Assembly (NCBI GenBank): GCA_017998575.1
Contig: JAGOCV010000177.1
Span: 1-8,121, forward strand
Direction of reading: 5' to 3'
DNA length: 8,121 nucleotides
From: Burkholderiaceae bacterium
GTDB lineage: Bacteria; Pseudomonadota; Gammaproteobacteria; Burkholderiales; Burkholderiaceae
Under the pieces are notes generated by a model. That model was not told the DNA's origin. It did not search any database and saw only the letters and a list, made by a program, of their open reading frames with translations. The translations under genes and the position numbers were made by a program. Positions within the stretch are counted from its first letter, which is position 1. Each line of letters opens with the position of its first letter. Below are positions 1 through 5,492 of this stretch, one piece after another.

Positions 1-79
1 GGCCGGCAGTGCGCGCGTTACGCGAAGGCGGCGTCGAACCCGCAGACGCCGCCTTCGCGTAACGCGCGCACTGCCGGCC
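1..79. repeat. Perfect 35-bp inverted repeat at window edge (probable fold-back artefact)
   Basis: Bases 1-35 are the exact reverse complement of bases 45-79, around a 9-nt spacer (36-44). There is not a single mismatch, and the repeat begins at the first base of the window. The 45-79 arm is normal btuF coding sequence read on the minus strand. The 1-35 arm is the same sequence turned back, which supplies the stop codon at 18-20. A perfect palindrome inside a coding region at a contig end is typical of a chimeric fold-back from amplification or assembly. A real chromosomal hairpin is possible but less likely, because the arm matches coding sequence and no T-tract is seen. Confidence 0.9.
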
Positions 80-827
80 AGCCGGGCCGCGCCTGCAGCG
101 TGCGCTGCTGCGCCGCGGACACGAACACGAAGCGCGGATCGGCCCGCACCACGTATTCCGGATTGAGTTGCGGAAACGGGCCCATCGCGGCCGGCACGAT
201 GTTGCGCACGCCCAGCCGCGCCAGCGTCTCGCCGATGAAGGAAGCTTCGCCGGCCGCATAGGGCACGGCGCTCACCTCGTAGTACACGGCCGCGCCGCGC
301 GCCTGCGGCCGCACGCTGGCCGCGGCCTGCCCGATGCCGTCGTCGATGCGCTGCCACAGCGCCGCCGCGCGCTCGCGCGCATCGGGCAATGCCAGCAGCA
401 GCGCGATGCGCTCGAAACTGTCGCGCGCCTGGGCGTGGCTGCGCGGCTCGATGGCCGCCACTGCGATGCCGAGCGCGCGCAACCGCGTGAGAGCGCGCGT
501 GGAACTGGCCGCCAGCACCAGGTCGGGCGCGAGGCGCGCGATGTGCTCGATGTCGGCGTCCTCCAGCCCACCCACGTGCGGCAAGGCGCGCACGGGGGCG
601 GGCCAGTTGGAATGCGTGTCCACGCCCACCAGGCGCGCGCAGGCGCCCAGCGCACACACGGTTTCGGTCACCGAGGGCAGCAGCGAGACGATGCGCTGCG
701 GCGCGGCAGCCAGCGCGACCACGGCGCCGGTGTCATCGACGACGTGGACGGCAGGCTGCGCGTGCGCCGCCGCGCAAGCCCAGGCCGCCACGACCGCGAC
801 TGCGGCGCGCGGCCAGCGTGTGGACAT
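18..827 (-). CDS. btuF: Cobalamin ABC transporter substrate-binding protein BtuF (3' end probably corrupted)
   Basis: Periplasmic binding protein that takes cobalamin after outer-membrane import by BtuB and delivers it to the BtuCD importer. As read it is 269 aa. Residues 1-23 form a signal peptide (Arg-rich start, Ala/Val core, AHA before Gln24). The mature part opens with a TroA/BtuF-type fold: RIVSLLPSVTETVCALG at 45-61, then the GVDTHSNWP stretch (68-76) and the HIARLAPDLVLA segment (95-106). I chose the ATG at 827 because the signal peptide starts there; a GTG at 860 would add 11 residues, and neither has a clear Shine-Dalgarno. Residues up to about F264 look native (RPGWPAVRALREGGVCGF). 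The last five (DAAFA) and the stop come from the inverted-repeat fold-back, so the true C-terminus, perhaps some 25-35 residues in this family, is missing. It lies 113 bp after btuB on the same strand, so co-transcription under the B12 riboswitch is likely. General haem/siderophore binding is the main alternative, but the context favours B12. Confidence 0.85.
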   Translation of the reverse strand: MSTRWPRAAVAVVAAWACAAAHAQPAVHVVDDTGAVVALAAAPQRIVSLLPSVTETVCALGACARLVGVDTHSNWPAPVRALPHVGGLEDADIEHIARLAPDLVLAASSTRALTRLRALGIAVAAIEPRSHAQARDSFERIALLLALPDARERAAALWQRIDDGIGQAAASVRPQARGAAVYYEVSAVPYAAGEASFIGETLARLGVRNIVPAAMGPFPQLNPEYVVRADPRFVFVSAAQQRTLQARPGWPAVRALREGGVCGFDAAFA

Positions 828-870
828 GGCGGAACGGAGCAGGAATGAAATGTCGGACACGTGTCAAGTG

Positions 871-892
871 GGGAGCCGGCGCACCGGCTCCC
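871..892 (-). terminator. GC-rich hairpin between btuB and btuF
   Basis: A perfect 9-bp stem (871-879 with 884-892) closes a 4-nt loop. It lies between btuB and btuF, 44 nt upstream of the btuF ATG. No T-run follows on the minus strand, so a classical intrinsic terminator is not supported. It may stabilise the btuB mRNA end or reduce read-through into btuF. Confidence 0.3.
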
Positions 893-913
893 ATTCGGCG
901 GTTGCGCGCGCGA

Positions 914-934
914 GGCCCCGGCATGACCGGGGCC
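914..934 (-). terminator. Hairpin just after the btuB stop codon
   Basis: A perfect 8-bp stem (914-921 with 927-934) with a 5-nt loop begins 6 nt after the btuB stop. Together with the 871-892 hairpin it makes a tandem stem-loop pair in the btuB-btuF gap. Neither has a T-tract. Partial termination or 3'-end protection is an inference. Confidence 0.3.
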
Positions 935-940
935 GCGCCA

Positions 941-2788
941 TCATAGGCCGGGCTGCCAGTTGATGCCGACGAACAGGCTGCGGCCGGGCAGGCGGTAGCC
1001 GAAGGCGGTGGTCTCGTCCTTGTCCGTCAGGTTGTCGATACGGCCGAGCAGCCTGAACTGCTTGTTCAGTGCGTACGACGCCGCCACGTCGACGCGCGTG
1101 TAGCCGCCCAGGCGGCGCGCGCCGTCGGGCCGCTCGCCGGTGTAGCGCAGGTCGCCGTTGAAGCTCCACGGGCCGATATCGTGCGACAGCCCCAGGTTGG
1201 CCAGCGTGTCGGCGCGGCGCGCCAGGCGCGCGCCGGTGGTGCTGTTGACCGGATCCTGCACCGTGAGTCCGGCCCGCACGGCGGTGGCGCCGAAGCGGCC
1301 CGTGTAGCCGAGCTCGACGCCCTCGTTCTTCGCGAAGGCCACGTTGTTCGGGCCGAAGGTGACGGGGTCATAGGCGATCAGGTCGCGGTAGCGGTTCTCG
1401 AACACCGTCGCGCGCACTTCGTGCCCGCCAGCCGCGTATTGCAGGCCGATCTCGCTGGACTTCAGCCGCTCCGGCCGCATGGCCGGGTTGCTGTAGCCGG
1501 GGTAGTACAGATCGGCGAACGTGGGTGCGTTGAAGCCGGTGGAATGCGAGGCGCTCAACCGCCACGCCTCGGTGAGCCTGAAGCCGTAGCCGGCGTAGTA
1601 GGTGTCGGAGCTGCCGTAGTCGCTGTAGTCGTCGCGGCGCGTGTGCAGCTGGAACTGATGGCGGCCGACGTCCGCCTGCCAGCCCAGCCGCAGCGAATCG
1701 AGATCGCGCGTGGTGTTCGCATAGGCCGCGTTGGTGACGCGGATCTTCTGGCGTGTGGTTTCGTAGCCGGCCGTCAGGCGCTGTTGCGGCAGGTACTGCC
1801 ACTCCAGCCCGAGCTTGGCGATGCGGGCGTTCGACTTGATCAGGCCGACGCTGAACGGGCTCGAGTCCACCGTGTCGTATTCGTCGGTGGCGGTGCCCAG
1901 CTGCGCGATGGCGGTGAGGCCGTCGGCCAGGCGCAATCGCGTGTCCAGCGACGCGCCCGACTCGCGGAACTCGGAAACATCGGCCTGGTTGGCCGGCCCG
2001 AAGGCGCTGTCGTAGCGGATCGTGCCCTCGGCATTGCGCAGGCGCAGCCCGATGCTGCTGCCGGTGCCCAGCTCGTGCACGATCGACGCGGAAAAGGCCT
2101 CGCGCTCGTAGCCGTCCACATCGGGGTTGGTGCCGGGCAGGGCCGCCTGTTTCGTGTAGTTGTATTGCTGGCCCCGCAACTTCTCGGCACCCGCCGACAC
2201 GCTGGTGCCGGTGGCCAGCCGCACGGACGCGTTCGCGTCCAGACGGTACGCATCGCGCGGCCCCGCCATGGCCGTGACGCTGGCCTGCGGTGTGCTGGGG
2301 GCGCCGCGCGTGAAGATCTGCACCACGCCGCCGAGCGCCGCCGAGCCGTAGATCGCCGACACATTGCCACGCACGATCTCGATGCGCTCGATGTTCGCCA
2401 GCGACAGGTGTTCGATGGCCGAGGTGCCGACCGTCAGGTTGTTGACGGGCACGCCATCCACCAGCACCAGGGTGTGGCGCGATTCGGCACCACGGATGAA
2501 TAGGCTGCTCACGCTGCCCATGCCGCCGGTCTGGGCAATCTGCACGCCGGCCACGCGCGAGAGCAGCGTGGGCAGGTCGGAGGTCTGCGCACGCTCGATG
2601 TCCTGCCGCGTGATGACGGTGCTGGCGGGCAGCGCGTCCTGCACGCGCTGCTCGATGCGGCTGGCGGTGACGACGGTTTCGGGCAGGGGGTGGCCGGACG
2701 CGGGTTGCGCCAGGGCAAACGGCGGGGCCGTGACGAGGCATGCGGCGGCGAGCGCGCGCGCACGCAGGGACGAAGCGTTTTTCTTCAT
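941..2788 (-). CDS. btuB: TonB-dependent outer-membrane cobalamin receptor BtuB
   Basis: Imports cobalamin across the outer membrane using energy from TonB-ExbB-ExbD. The protein is 615 aa, close to E. coli BtuB in size. Residues 1-27 are a signal peptide (MKK start, hydrophobic core, ALA before Gln28). A TonB box, ETVVTA, lies at 37-42. The plug domain follows to about residue 155, with the plug motifs LLSRVAGVQIAQ, FIRGAESRHTLVLVDGVPVN and IEIVRGNVSAIYGSAALGGVVQIFT. The remainder is the beta-barrel, with alternating aromatic strands and a C-terminal GRSLFVGINWQPGL. The last residue is Leu, not the usual terminal aromatic; a Trp sits four residues earlier. I chose the ATG at 2788 because it begins the signal peptide. 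The frame stays open upstream to 3079, but that stretch is the riboswitch. The Shine-Dalgarno is weak, which fits translational control by the leader. The upstream cobalamin riboswitch and downstream btuF make B12 the likely substrate. Confidence 0.93.
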   Translation of the reverse strand: MKKNASSLRARALAAACLVTAPPFALAQPASGHPLPETVVTASRIEQRVQDALPASTVITRQDIERAQTSDLPTLLSRVAGVQIAQTGGMGSVSSLFIRGAESRHTLVLVDGVPVNNLTVGTSAIEHLSLANIERIEIVRGNVSAIYGSAALGGVVQIFTRGAPSTPQASVTAMAGPRDAYRLDANASVRLATGTSVSAGAEKLRGQQYNYTKQAALPGTNPDVDGYEREAFSASIVHELGTGSSIGLRLRNAEGTIRYDSAFGPANQADVSEFRESGASLDTRLRLADGLTAIAQLGTATDEYDTVDSSPFSVGLIKSNARIAKLGLEWQYLPQQRLTAGYETTRQKIRVTNAAYANTTRDLDSLRLGWQADVGRHQFQLHTRRDDYSDYGSSDTYYAGYGFRLTEAWRLSASHSTGFNAPTFADLYYPGYSNPAMRPERLKSSEIGLQYAAGGHEVRATVFENRYRDLIAYDPVTFGPNNVAFAKNEGVELGYTGRFGATAVRAGLTVQDPVNSTTGARLARRADTLANLGLSHDIGPWSFNGDLRYTGERPDGARRLGGYTRVDVAASYALNKQFRLLGRIDNLTDKDETTAFGYRLPGRSLFVGINWQPGL

Positions 2789-2819
2789 GACAGGGAACAG
2801 AACAGGACAAAGGCCCTTC

Positions 2820-2837
2820 GCCGGCTTCCCCGCCGGC
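2820..2837 (-). promoter_or_regulatory. Second leader hairpin upstream of btuB
   Basis: A perfect 6-bp stem (2820-2825 with 2832-2837) with a 6-nt loop lies 31 nt upstream of the btuB ATG, between the riboswitch aptamer and the start codon. It is followed on the minus strand by GAAGGGCC, the only purine-rich tract in the leader tail. It is probably part of the expression platform. No poly-T follows, so control of translation or Rho access is more likely than intrinsic termination. Confidence 0.4.
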
Positions 2838-2850
2838 GCATGGGCGTCAC

Positions 2851-2881
2851 GACCGCGCTGCCCTGACGGGCAGGCGCGGTC
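2851..2881 (-). promoter_or_regulatory. Expression-platform hairpin of the cobalamin riboswitch
   Basis: A strong stem is visible: 7 bp (2851-2857 with 2875-2881) plus 6 bp (2858-2863 with 2868-2873), with one unpaired base at 2874 and a 4-nt loop. It starts just downstream of the B12 box on the minus strand. Its outer strand contains ACCGC (2876-2880), which could instead pair with GCGGT near the 5' end of the leader (3080-3084). That allows two exclusive folds, which is the logic expected of a riboswitch switch region; this is inference from hand pairing. Confidence 0.5.
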
Positions 2882-2884
2882 ACC

Positions 2885-3095
2885 TCGTTGGCCGGTATCC
2901 GGGCTGGCGAACGTGCTCTCGCCGCCTTCCCAGGCGCCTGTTTCAGGGCACCCAGTGGCTGTGTGACGAGAGTCGAGCCCGAGGGCTCGTTCGCTTACCG
3001 TTGCGGGGGCAGCGCAGGTTGGGTCCGAGTGTGGAAGCGGACCGCCCTGCTTCCCGTTGAACTGCGGCATGCGAACCACACCGCGAGCACCAACG
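2885..3095 (-). ncRNA. Cobalamin riboswitch (B12 aptamer) in the btuB leader
   Basis: Cis-acting mRNA element that binds adenosylcobalamin or a related cobalamin and lowers btuB expression when B12 is plentiful. Read on the minus strand, the hallmark motifs come in the right order. GGGAAGC is at about 3048-3054. The highly conserved core CTGCCCCCGCAACGGTAAGC is at 2993-3012. GCCACTGGG is at 2951-2959, and CTGGGAAGGCG at about 2923-2933. The B12 box AGCCCGGATACCGGCC is at 2890-2905. A possible P1 pairs CGTTGG (3090-3095) with CCAACG (2886-2891); exact ends are by eye. It sits about 100 nt upstream of the btuB ATG. Class assignment (I or II) was not attempted. Confidence 0.95.
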
Positions 3096-3101
3096 CCGGC
3101 G

Positions 3102-3107
3102 ATTTTA
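3102..3107 (-). promoter_or_regulatory. Candidate -10 element of the btuB riboswitch transcript
   Basis: TAAAAT on the minus strand (5 of 6 to TATAAT) is placed so that transcription would begin near 3095, right where the possible P1 5' strand starts. No good -35 hexamer is seen at 16-18 bp. Its role is inferred from position. Confidence 0.4.
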
Positions 3108-3130
3108 CGGCTGGTTTCACGGGTGCCGCC

Positions 3131-3136
3131 TACAAT
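3131..3136 (+). promoter_or_regulatory. Candidate -10 element for the zapB-like/zapA operon
   Basis: TACAAT (5 of 6 to TATAAT) lies 26 nt upstream of the ATG at 3162, giving a short leader. The same hexamer occurs ahead of 6S RNA. There is no recognisable -35. It lies 23 bp from the opposing -10 of the btuB leader, so the two promoters would overlap back to back. Confidence 0.45.
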
Positions 3137-3161
3137 CGCGCTTCCCTATCCCGCTTACCGT

Positions 3162-3380
3162 ATGGCCTCTCCGTCCCAAATCGAGCAGATCGCCGAACGT
3201 GTCGAACGCCTGCTGGTGCGCCACGAGGAACTGCAGCGCACCAACGCGCTGCTGGCGGAGCAGGTGGCGCAGCTCTCGCAGGAACGCGATTCGCTCAAGC
3301 AGCGGCTGGCCGTGGCACGCTCGCGCGTCGAGGCGCTGCTCGAACGCCTGCCGGATCTGCCGCAGAAGGAATCCACCTGA
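3162..3380 (+). CDS. Small coiled-coil protein, ZapB-like
   Basis: A 72-aa protein that is almost entirely one predicted coiled coil (about residues 5-65, with Leu/Val/Ile at heptad-like spacing: IEQIAERVERLL, LLAEQVAQLSQERDSL, VEALLERL). It has no signal peptide, membrane segment or cysteine. Size and character resemble ZapB, which E. coli uses with ZapA to bundle and position the FtsZ ring. Its stop is 1 nt before the zapA ATG, so the two are surely one operon. The ATG at 3162 is preferred: the candidate -10 is just upstream, and the longer open frame from 3057 would run through that promoter. No strong Shine-Dalgarno is seen. Identity as ZapB is inferred from architecture and neighbour, not from a sequence signature; a short unrelated coiled-coil protein is the alternative. 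Confidence 0.8.
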   Translation: MASPSQIEQIAERVERLLVRHEELQRTNALLAEQVAQLSQERDSLKQRLAVARSRVEALLERLPDLPQKEST

Positions 3381-3381
3381 C

Positions 3382-3714
3382 ATGACCGTGCGCCAACTCG
3401 AAGTCCAGATCATGGGCCAGAGCTACCTGCTCGGCGTGCCCGAAGGTGGCGAGCAGCAACTGCTGGAGGCCGTGGAGCGCGTGGACACCGCCATGTGCCG
3501 CATCCGCGACGCGGGCCGCATCAAGGCGCGGGACCGCATCGCCGTGCTGGCAGCCCTCAATCTCGCGGCCGACCTGTCGGACCGCCCTGCCGCTGCTCCC
3601 GCCAGCGCGCCCGCCGCGTCTGCACAGGCGGGCGACGAAGCCGCCGATCCGCGCCTCACGGCGCTGCTGGCGCGGATCGATTCCGCTCTGCACGCCGACG
3701 GCCAGCTGCTCTGA
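3382..3714 (+). CDS. zapA: Cell division protein ZapA
   Basis: ZapA binds FtsZ filaments at midcell and promotes their bundling, stabilising the Z-ring. The protein is 110 aa, normal for the family. The N-terminal globular domain shows the family pattern: VRQLEVQIMGQSYLLGVPEG at 3-22, then the helix EQQLLEAVERVDTAMCRIR (24-42), and AGRIKARDRIAVLAALNLAADL (44-65), where the ZapA consensus has a run ending in the AALNLA core. An Ala/Pro-rich linker (about 69-89) precedes a short C-terminal helix (RLTALLARIDSALHADGQLL). AGAAGGA at 3364-3370 is a plausible ribosome binding site 11 nt before the ATG. It follows the ZapB-like gene by 1 nt and precedes 6S RNA, an arrangement common in proteobacteria. 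Confidence 0.93.
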   Translation: MTVRQLEVQIMGQSYLLGVPEGGEQQLLEAVERVDTAMCRIRDAGRIKARDRIAVLAALNLAADLSDRPAAAPASAPAASAQAGDEAADPRLTALLARIDSALHADGQLL

Positions 3715-3768
3715 AACCGCGCGGCGCCGGCAGGCGCGCCGTCCTACGCACGGCGGCTTTCGCAGCAC

Positions 3769-3774
3769 TACAAT
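3769..3774 (+). promoter_or_regulatory. -10 element of the 6S RNA gene
   Basis: TACAAT sits 6 nt before the predicted 6S RNA 5' end at 3781, the expected spacing for a sigma70 start. No clear -35 hexamer is found at 16-18 bp. It gives 6S RNA a start independent of zapA read-through. Confidence 0.55.
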
Positions 3775-3780
3775 TGCTCT

Positions 3781-3952
3781 GTCTGCAGTGCGCGCCGGGC
3801 CTTATATTTCCTTGAACCAATGCTCACTGAGCACGGGCTTGGTACATCGCCTGGCTGGTGTGATCGTCTCGCGTCAGATGAACCCGAAGCCTCGCTGCCC
3901 TGGCCCACCTGAACCCCCGGTTCAGGATGCCGGTCCGGCGGCACTTGCAGAC
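3781..3952 (+). ncRNA. ssrS: 6S RNA
   Basis: 6S RNA mimics an open promoter and sequesters the sigma70 RNA polymerase holoenzyme, mainly in stationary phase. About 172 nt are supported. The ends pair as a closing stem: GTCTGCAGTG at 3781-3790 with CACTTGCAGAC at 3942-3952, one bulge. On the 3' side of the central region lies a perfect 8-bp hairpin (3908-3915 with 3919-3926), followed by GATGCCGGTCCGGCGGCA. This matches the layout of the E. coli RNA, where a CCUUGAACC hairpin is followed by GCCUGCGGCGGCAUC. The 5' half contains CTTATATTTCCTTGAACCAA (3801-3820). Position directly after zapA is the conserved location. Exact ends may shift by a few bases. Confidence 0.9.
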
Positions 3953-3962
3953 ACCTATTTCC

Positions 3963-3988
3963 CAGCGGCTGCCCCACGGCAGCCGCTG
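3963..3988 (+). terminator. Hairpin terminator candidate after 6S RNA
   Basis: A perfect 11-bp stem (3963-3973 with 3978-3988) has a 4-nt loop (CCAC) and begins 10 nt after the 6S RNA 3' end. The immediately following bases are TCACGTCC, and a T-rich stretch (TTTCTTT) comes only at about 4006, so termination may be inefficient or help define the 3' processing point. The transporter gene starts 46 nt later. Confidence 0.5.
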
Positions 3989-4034
3989 TCACGTCCGGCC
4001 CCGGCTTTCTTTCACCCACCCTTCGCCGCATCGC

Positions 4035-4850
4035 ATGTCGCTTGAACCGCTCCTCATCCTCGAACTCGCCGCACTGGGCATCGGCGCCGGTTTCCTCGCG
4101 GGCCTGCTGGGCATCGGCGGCGGCATGGTCATGGTGCCGTTCATCACCATGATCATGTCCACGCGCGGCGCGGCGCCCGACCTGGCGGTGAAGATGGCGA
4201 TCGCCACCTCGATGGCCACGATCCTGTTCACCTCCATCTCCAGCGTGCGCGCGCACCACAAGCGCGGCGCCGTGCGCTGGGACATCGTGAAACGCCTCGC
4301 GCCCGGCATCGTGATCGGCAGCCTGATCGGCAGCCTGGGCATCTTCGCGCTGCTCAAGGGCTCGTGGCTGGCGATCTTCTTCGCGCTGTTCGTGGGCTTC
4401 TCGGCCACGCAGATGTTCCTCGACAAGAAGCCGGCGCCCTCGCGCCAGATGCCGGGCACGGCCGGGCAACTGGGCGCGGGCGGCGTGATCGGCCTGATCT
4501 CGGGCCTGGTGGGCGCGGGCGGCGGCTTCATCAGCGTGCCGTTCATGACCTGGTGCAACGTGGCCATGCACAACGCCGTGGCCACCTCGGCCGCGCTGGG
4601 CTTTCCGATCGCGCTGGCCAACGTGGCGGGCTACGTGCTGGCCGGGCAGACGGCCACCGGCCTGCCGGCGGGCTCGTTCGGCTACATCTGGCTGCCGGCG
4701 CTGGTCGTCATCGCCGTGTGCAGCGTGACCACGGCGCCGCTCGGCGCGAAGGCCGCGCACGCGCTGCCGGTGAAGAAACTCAAGCGCGTGTTCGCCAGCG
4801 TGCTCTACGTGCTGGCCGCATACATGCTGTGGAAGGGCCTTTCGGCCTGA
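4035..4850 (+). CDS. TauE/SafE (TSUP) family inner-membrane transporter
   Basis: Predicted anion exporter or permease of the TauE/SafE family, whose studied members move sulfite, sulfoacetate or other organosulfur anions; the substrate here cannot be told. The protein is 271 aa, with about eight hydrophobic segments. It shows the internal duplication typical of the family: GFLAGLLGIGGGMVMVPF at 19-36 and GLISGLVGAGGGFISVPF at 153-170. Each half carries a Gly-rich turn followed by VPF. Short cytoplasmic stretches with basic residues (AHHKRGAVRW, about 73-82; DKKPAPSRQ, 130-138) separate helices, and a positive VKKLKR (246-251) precedes the last helix. I took the ATG at 4035 because hydrophobic sequence starts right after it; the frame upstream passes through the post-6S hairpin. 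No Shine-Dalgarno is evident. It ends 33 nt from the convergent GNAT gene. Confidence 0.88.
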   Translation: MSLEPLLILELAALGIGAGFLAGLLGIGGGMVMVPFITMIMSTRGAAPDLAVKMAIATSMATILFTSISSVRAHHKRGAVRWDIVKRLAPGIVIGSLIGSLGIFALLKGSWLAIFFALFVGFSATQMFLDKKPAPSRQMPGTAGQLGAGGVIGLISGLVGAGGGFISVPFMTWCNVAMHNAVATSAALGFPIALANVAGYVLAGQTATGLPAGSFGYIWLPALVVIAVCSVTTAPLGAKAAHALPVKKLKRVFASVLYVLAAYMLWKGLSA

Positions 4851-4877
4851 AGCCCAGGCAGGCCTGACGCCGTGCCG

Positions 4878-4894
4878 ACGGGCTCAGAGCCCGT
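4878..4894. terminator. Hairpin in the convergent gap (weak terminator candidate)
   Basis: A perfect 7-bp stem (4878-4884 with 4888-4894) with a 3-nt loop overlaps the stop codon of the minus-strand GNAT gene and follows the transporter stop by 27 nt. Position between convergent genes suggests a two-way terminator, but neither side has a T-run. Confidence 0.25.
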
Positions 4895-5192
4895 AGCGGC
4901 TGCGCGCCTCGTCGGTCACCAGATCCAGCGCTTCGGGATGGCGCTTGACCCACGCGCGGATGAAGCTGCACTCCGGCACGATGCGCAGTCCGCTGGCGCG
5001 CACATCGTCCAGCGCGAAGCGCGCCAGCTGCGTGCCCAGCCCCTGCCCTTCGTAAGCGGGCTCGATCACCGTGTGCGTGAACGTCACCACGTCTCCCTCG
5101 CGCGTGTACTCGGCAAAGCCGGCAGTCGTGCCGTCCACGAAGATCTCGTAGCGGTGCGATCCGGCGGCGTGACGAAGGGTGGTCTGTGGCAT
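4884..5192 (-). CDS. Small GNAT-fold N-acetyltransferase (YjdJ-like)
   Basis: Short acetyl-CoA-dependent acetyltransferase of the GNAT subfamily (Pfam Acetyltransf_CG type, E. coli YjdJ-like); substrates of the family are unknown. It is 102 aa from the ATG at 5192. The order of elements is clear. Beta strands come first (HRYEIFVDGTTAGFAEYTRE). The core VTFTHTVIEPAYEGQGLGTQL follows, with the acetyl-CoA pyrophosphate-binding turn QGLG. After helix LARFALDDVRASGL comes the subfamily hallmark VPECSFIRAWVKRHPE. I prefer 5192 because GGGA lies 6 nt upstream; an in-frame ATG at 5228 adds 12 residues without a well-spaced ribosome binding site. It converges with the TauE/SafE gene and diverges from fadE across a 300-bp gap. 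No functional link with neighbours is evident. Confidence 0.87.
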   Translation of the reverse strand: MPQTTLRHAAGSHRYEIFVDGTTAGFAEYTREGDVVTFTHTVIEPAYEGQGLGTQLARFALDDVRASGLRIVPECSFIRAWVKRHPEALDLVTDEARSRYGL

Positions 5193-5242
5193 GGCAATTC
5201 CCGGCTTGATGACCAGCCAGCATAGCAAGCCACCGACTCCAA

Positions 5243-5342
5243 GGATCAGGGCGATGGCGCGCTTCCCGCAGCGAAATCAAGGAGGAGCCGGCGCAGCCGG
5301 CGGGGGACATTCGCGCAGGGGAGTGCGCCGTCGCCCTGATCC
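5243..5342 (+). repeat. Long imperfect hairpin in the GNAT-fadE divergent intergenic region
   Basis: Bases 5243-5275 pair with 5310-5342 to form about 32 bp, with one bulged A on each side (5270, 5317) and three wobble pairs when read as plus-strand RNA. The outer 18 bp are continuous. The apical part (5276-5309) holds GCCGGC twice (5287-5292, 5296-5301) around GCA, and AAGGAGGAG (5279-5287) resembling a strong Shine-Dalgarno or CsrA-type GGA site, with no start codon at suitable distance. The wobbles favour plus-strand RNA, the fadE direction. Part of the right arm (5327-5334) can instead pair perfectly with 5348-5355 (8 bp, 13-nt loop). It may be a dispersed palindromic repeat, a structured 5' leader of fadE, or a small RNA. 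I recognise no known family. The rest of the 300-bp gap (5193-5242, 5343-5480) shows only weak -10-like matches, such as TAGACT at 5413-5418 and TACAAG at 5365-5370. Confidence 0.6.
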
Positions 5343-5480
5343 CGGGCGCGACGGCATGCCGGCCTACAAGCCCGCGCGTGGCACGCGCACAGCAGCACGG
5401 CGTCCTGCTTCCTAGACTGAACCGAGAGGTCGCTCAGCATGCTCTCGCCGCTACGACCATTCCCGGAGACATCCCAGGAC

Positions 5481-5486
5481 GAAGGA
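5481..5486 (+). promoter_or_regulatory. Ribosome binding site that fixes the fadE start
   Basis: GAAGGA lies 6 nt before the ATG at 5493. An upstream in-frame ATG at 5439 lacks such a site and adds 18 residues unlike the family, so 5493 is the likely start. Confidence 0.75.
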
Positions 5487-5492
5487 AAAAAC

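Noticed and set aside
168..848. Long plus-strand open frames opposite btuF, and similar ones opposite btuB (1181-2503) and fadE (5451-7352, minus)
   Set aside because: Arg/His/Ala/Gly-rich translations without any recognisable domain, as expected for shadow frames in high-GC DNA opposite clear genes.
855..867. TTGACA on the minus strand (867-862) as a separate btuF promoter
   Set aside because: The -35 is perfect, but no acceptable -10 is found at 16-18 bp; the place where it should be reads TCCTGC. A separate btuF promoter is therefore not supported.
2789..3079. A 97-codon N-terminal extension of BtuB in the same open frame
   Set aside because: It lies over the cobalamin riboswitch, and the signal peptide begins only at the ATG at 2788. 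The open frame is a by-product of high GC.
5179..5415. Possible small genes in the GNAT-fadE gap (plus 5179-5415, minus 4780-5310)
   Set aside because: Both run through the long hairpin, have low-complexity Arg/Gly content and no ribosome binding site; the AAGGAGGAG at 5279 has no start codon at useful distance.
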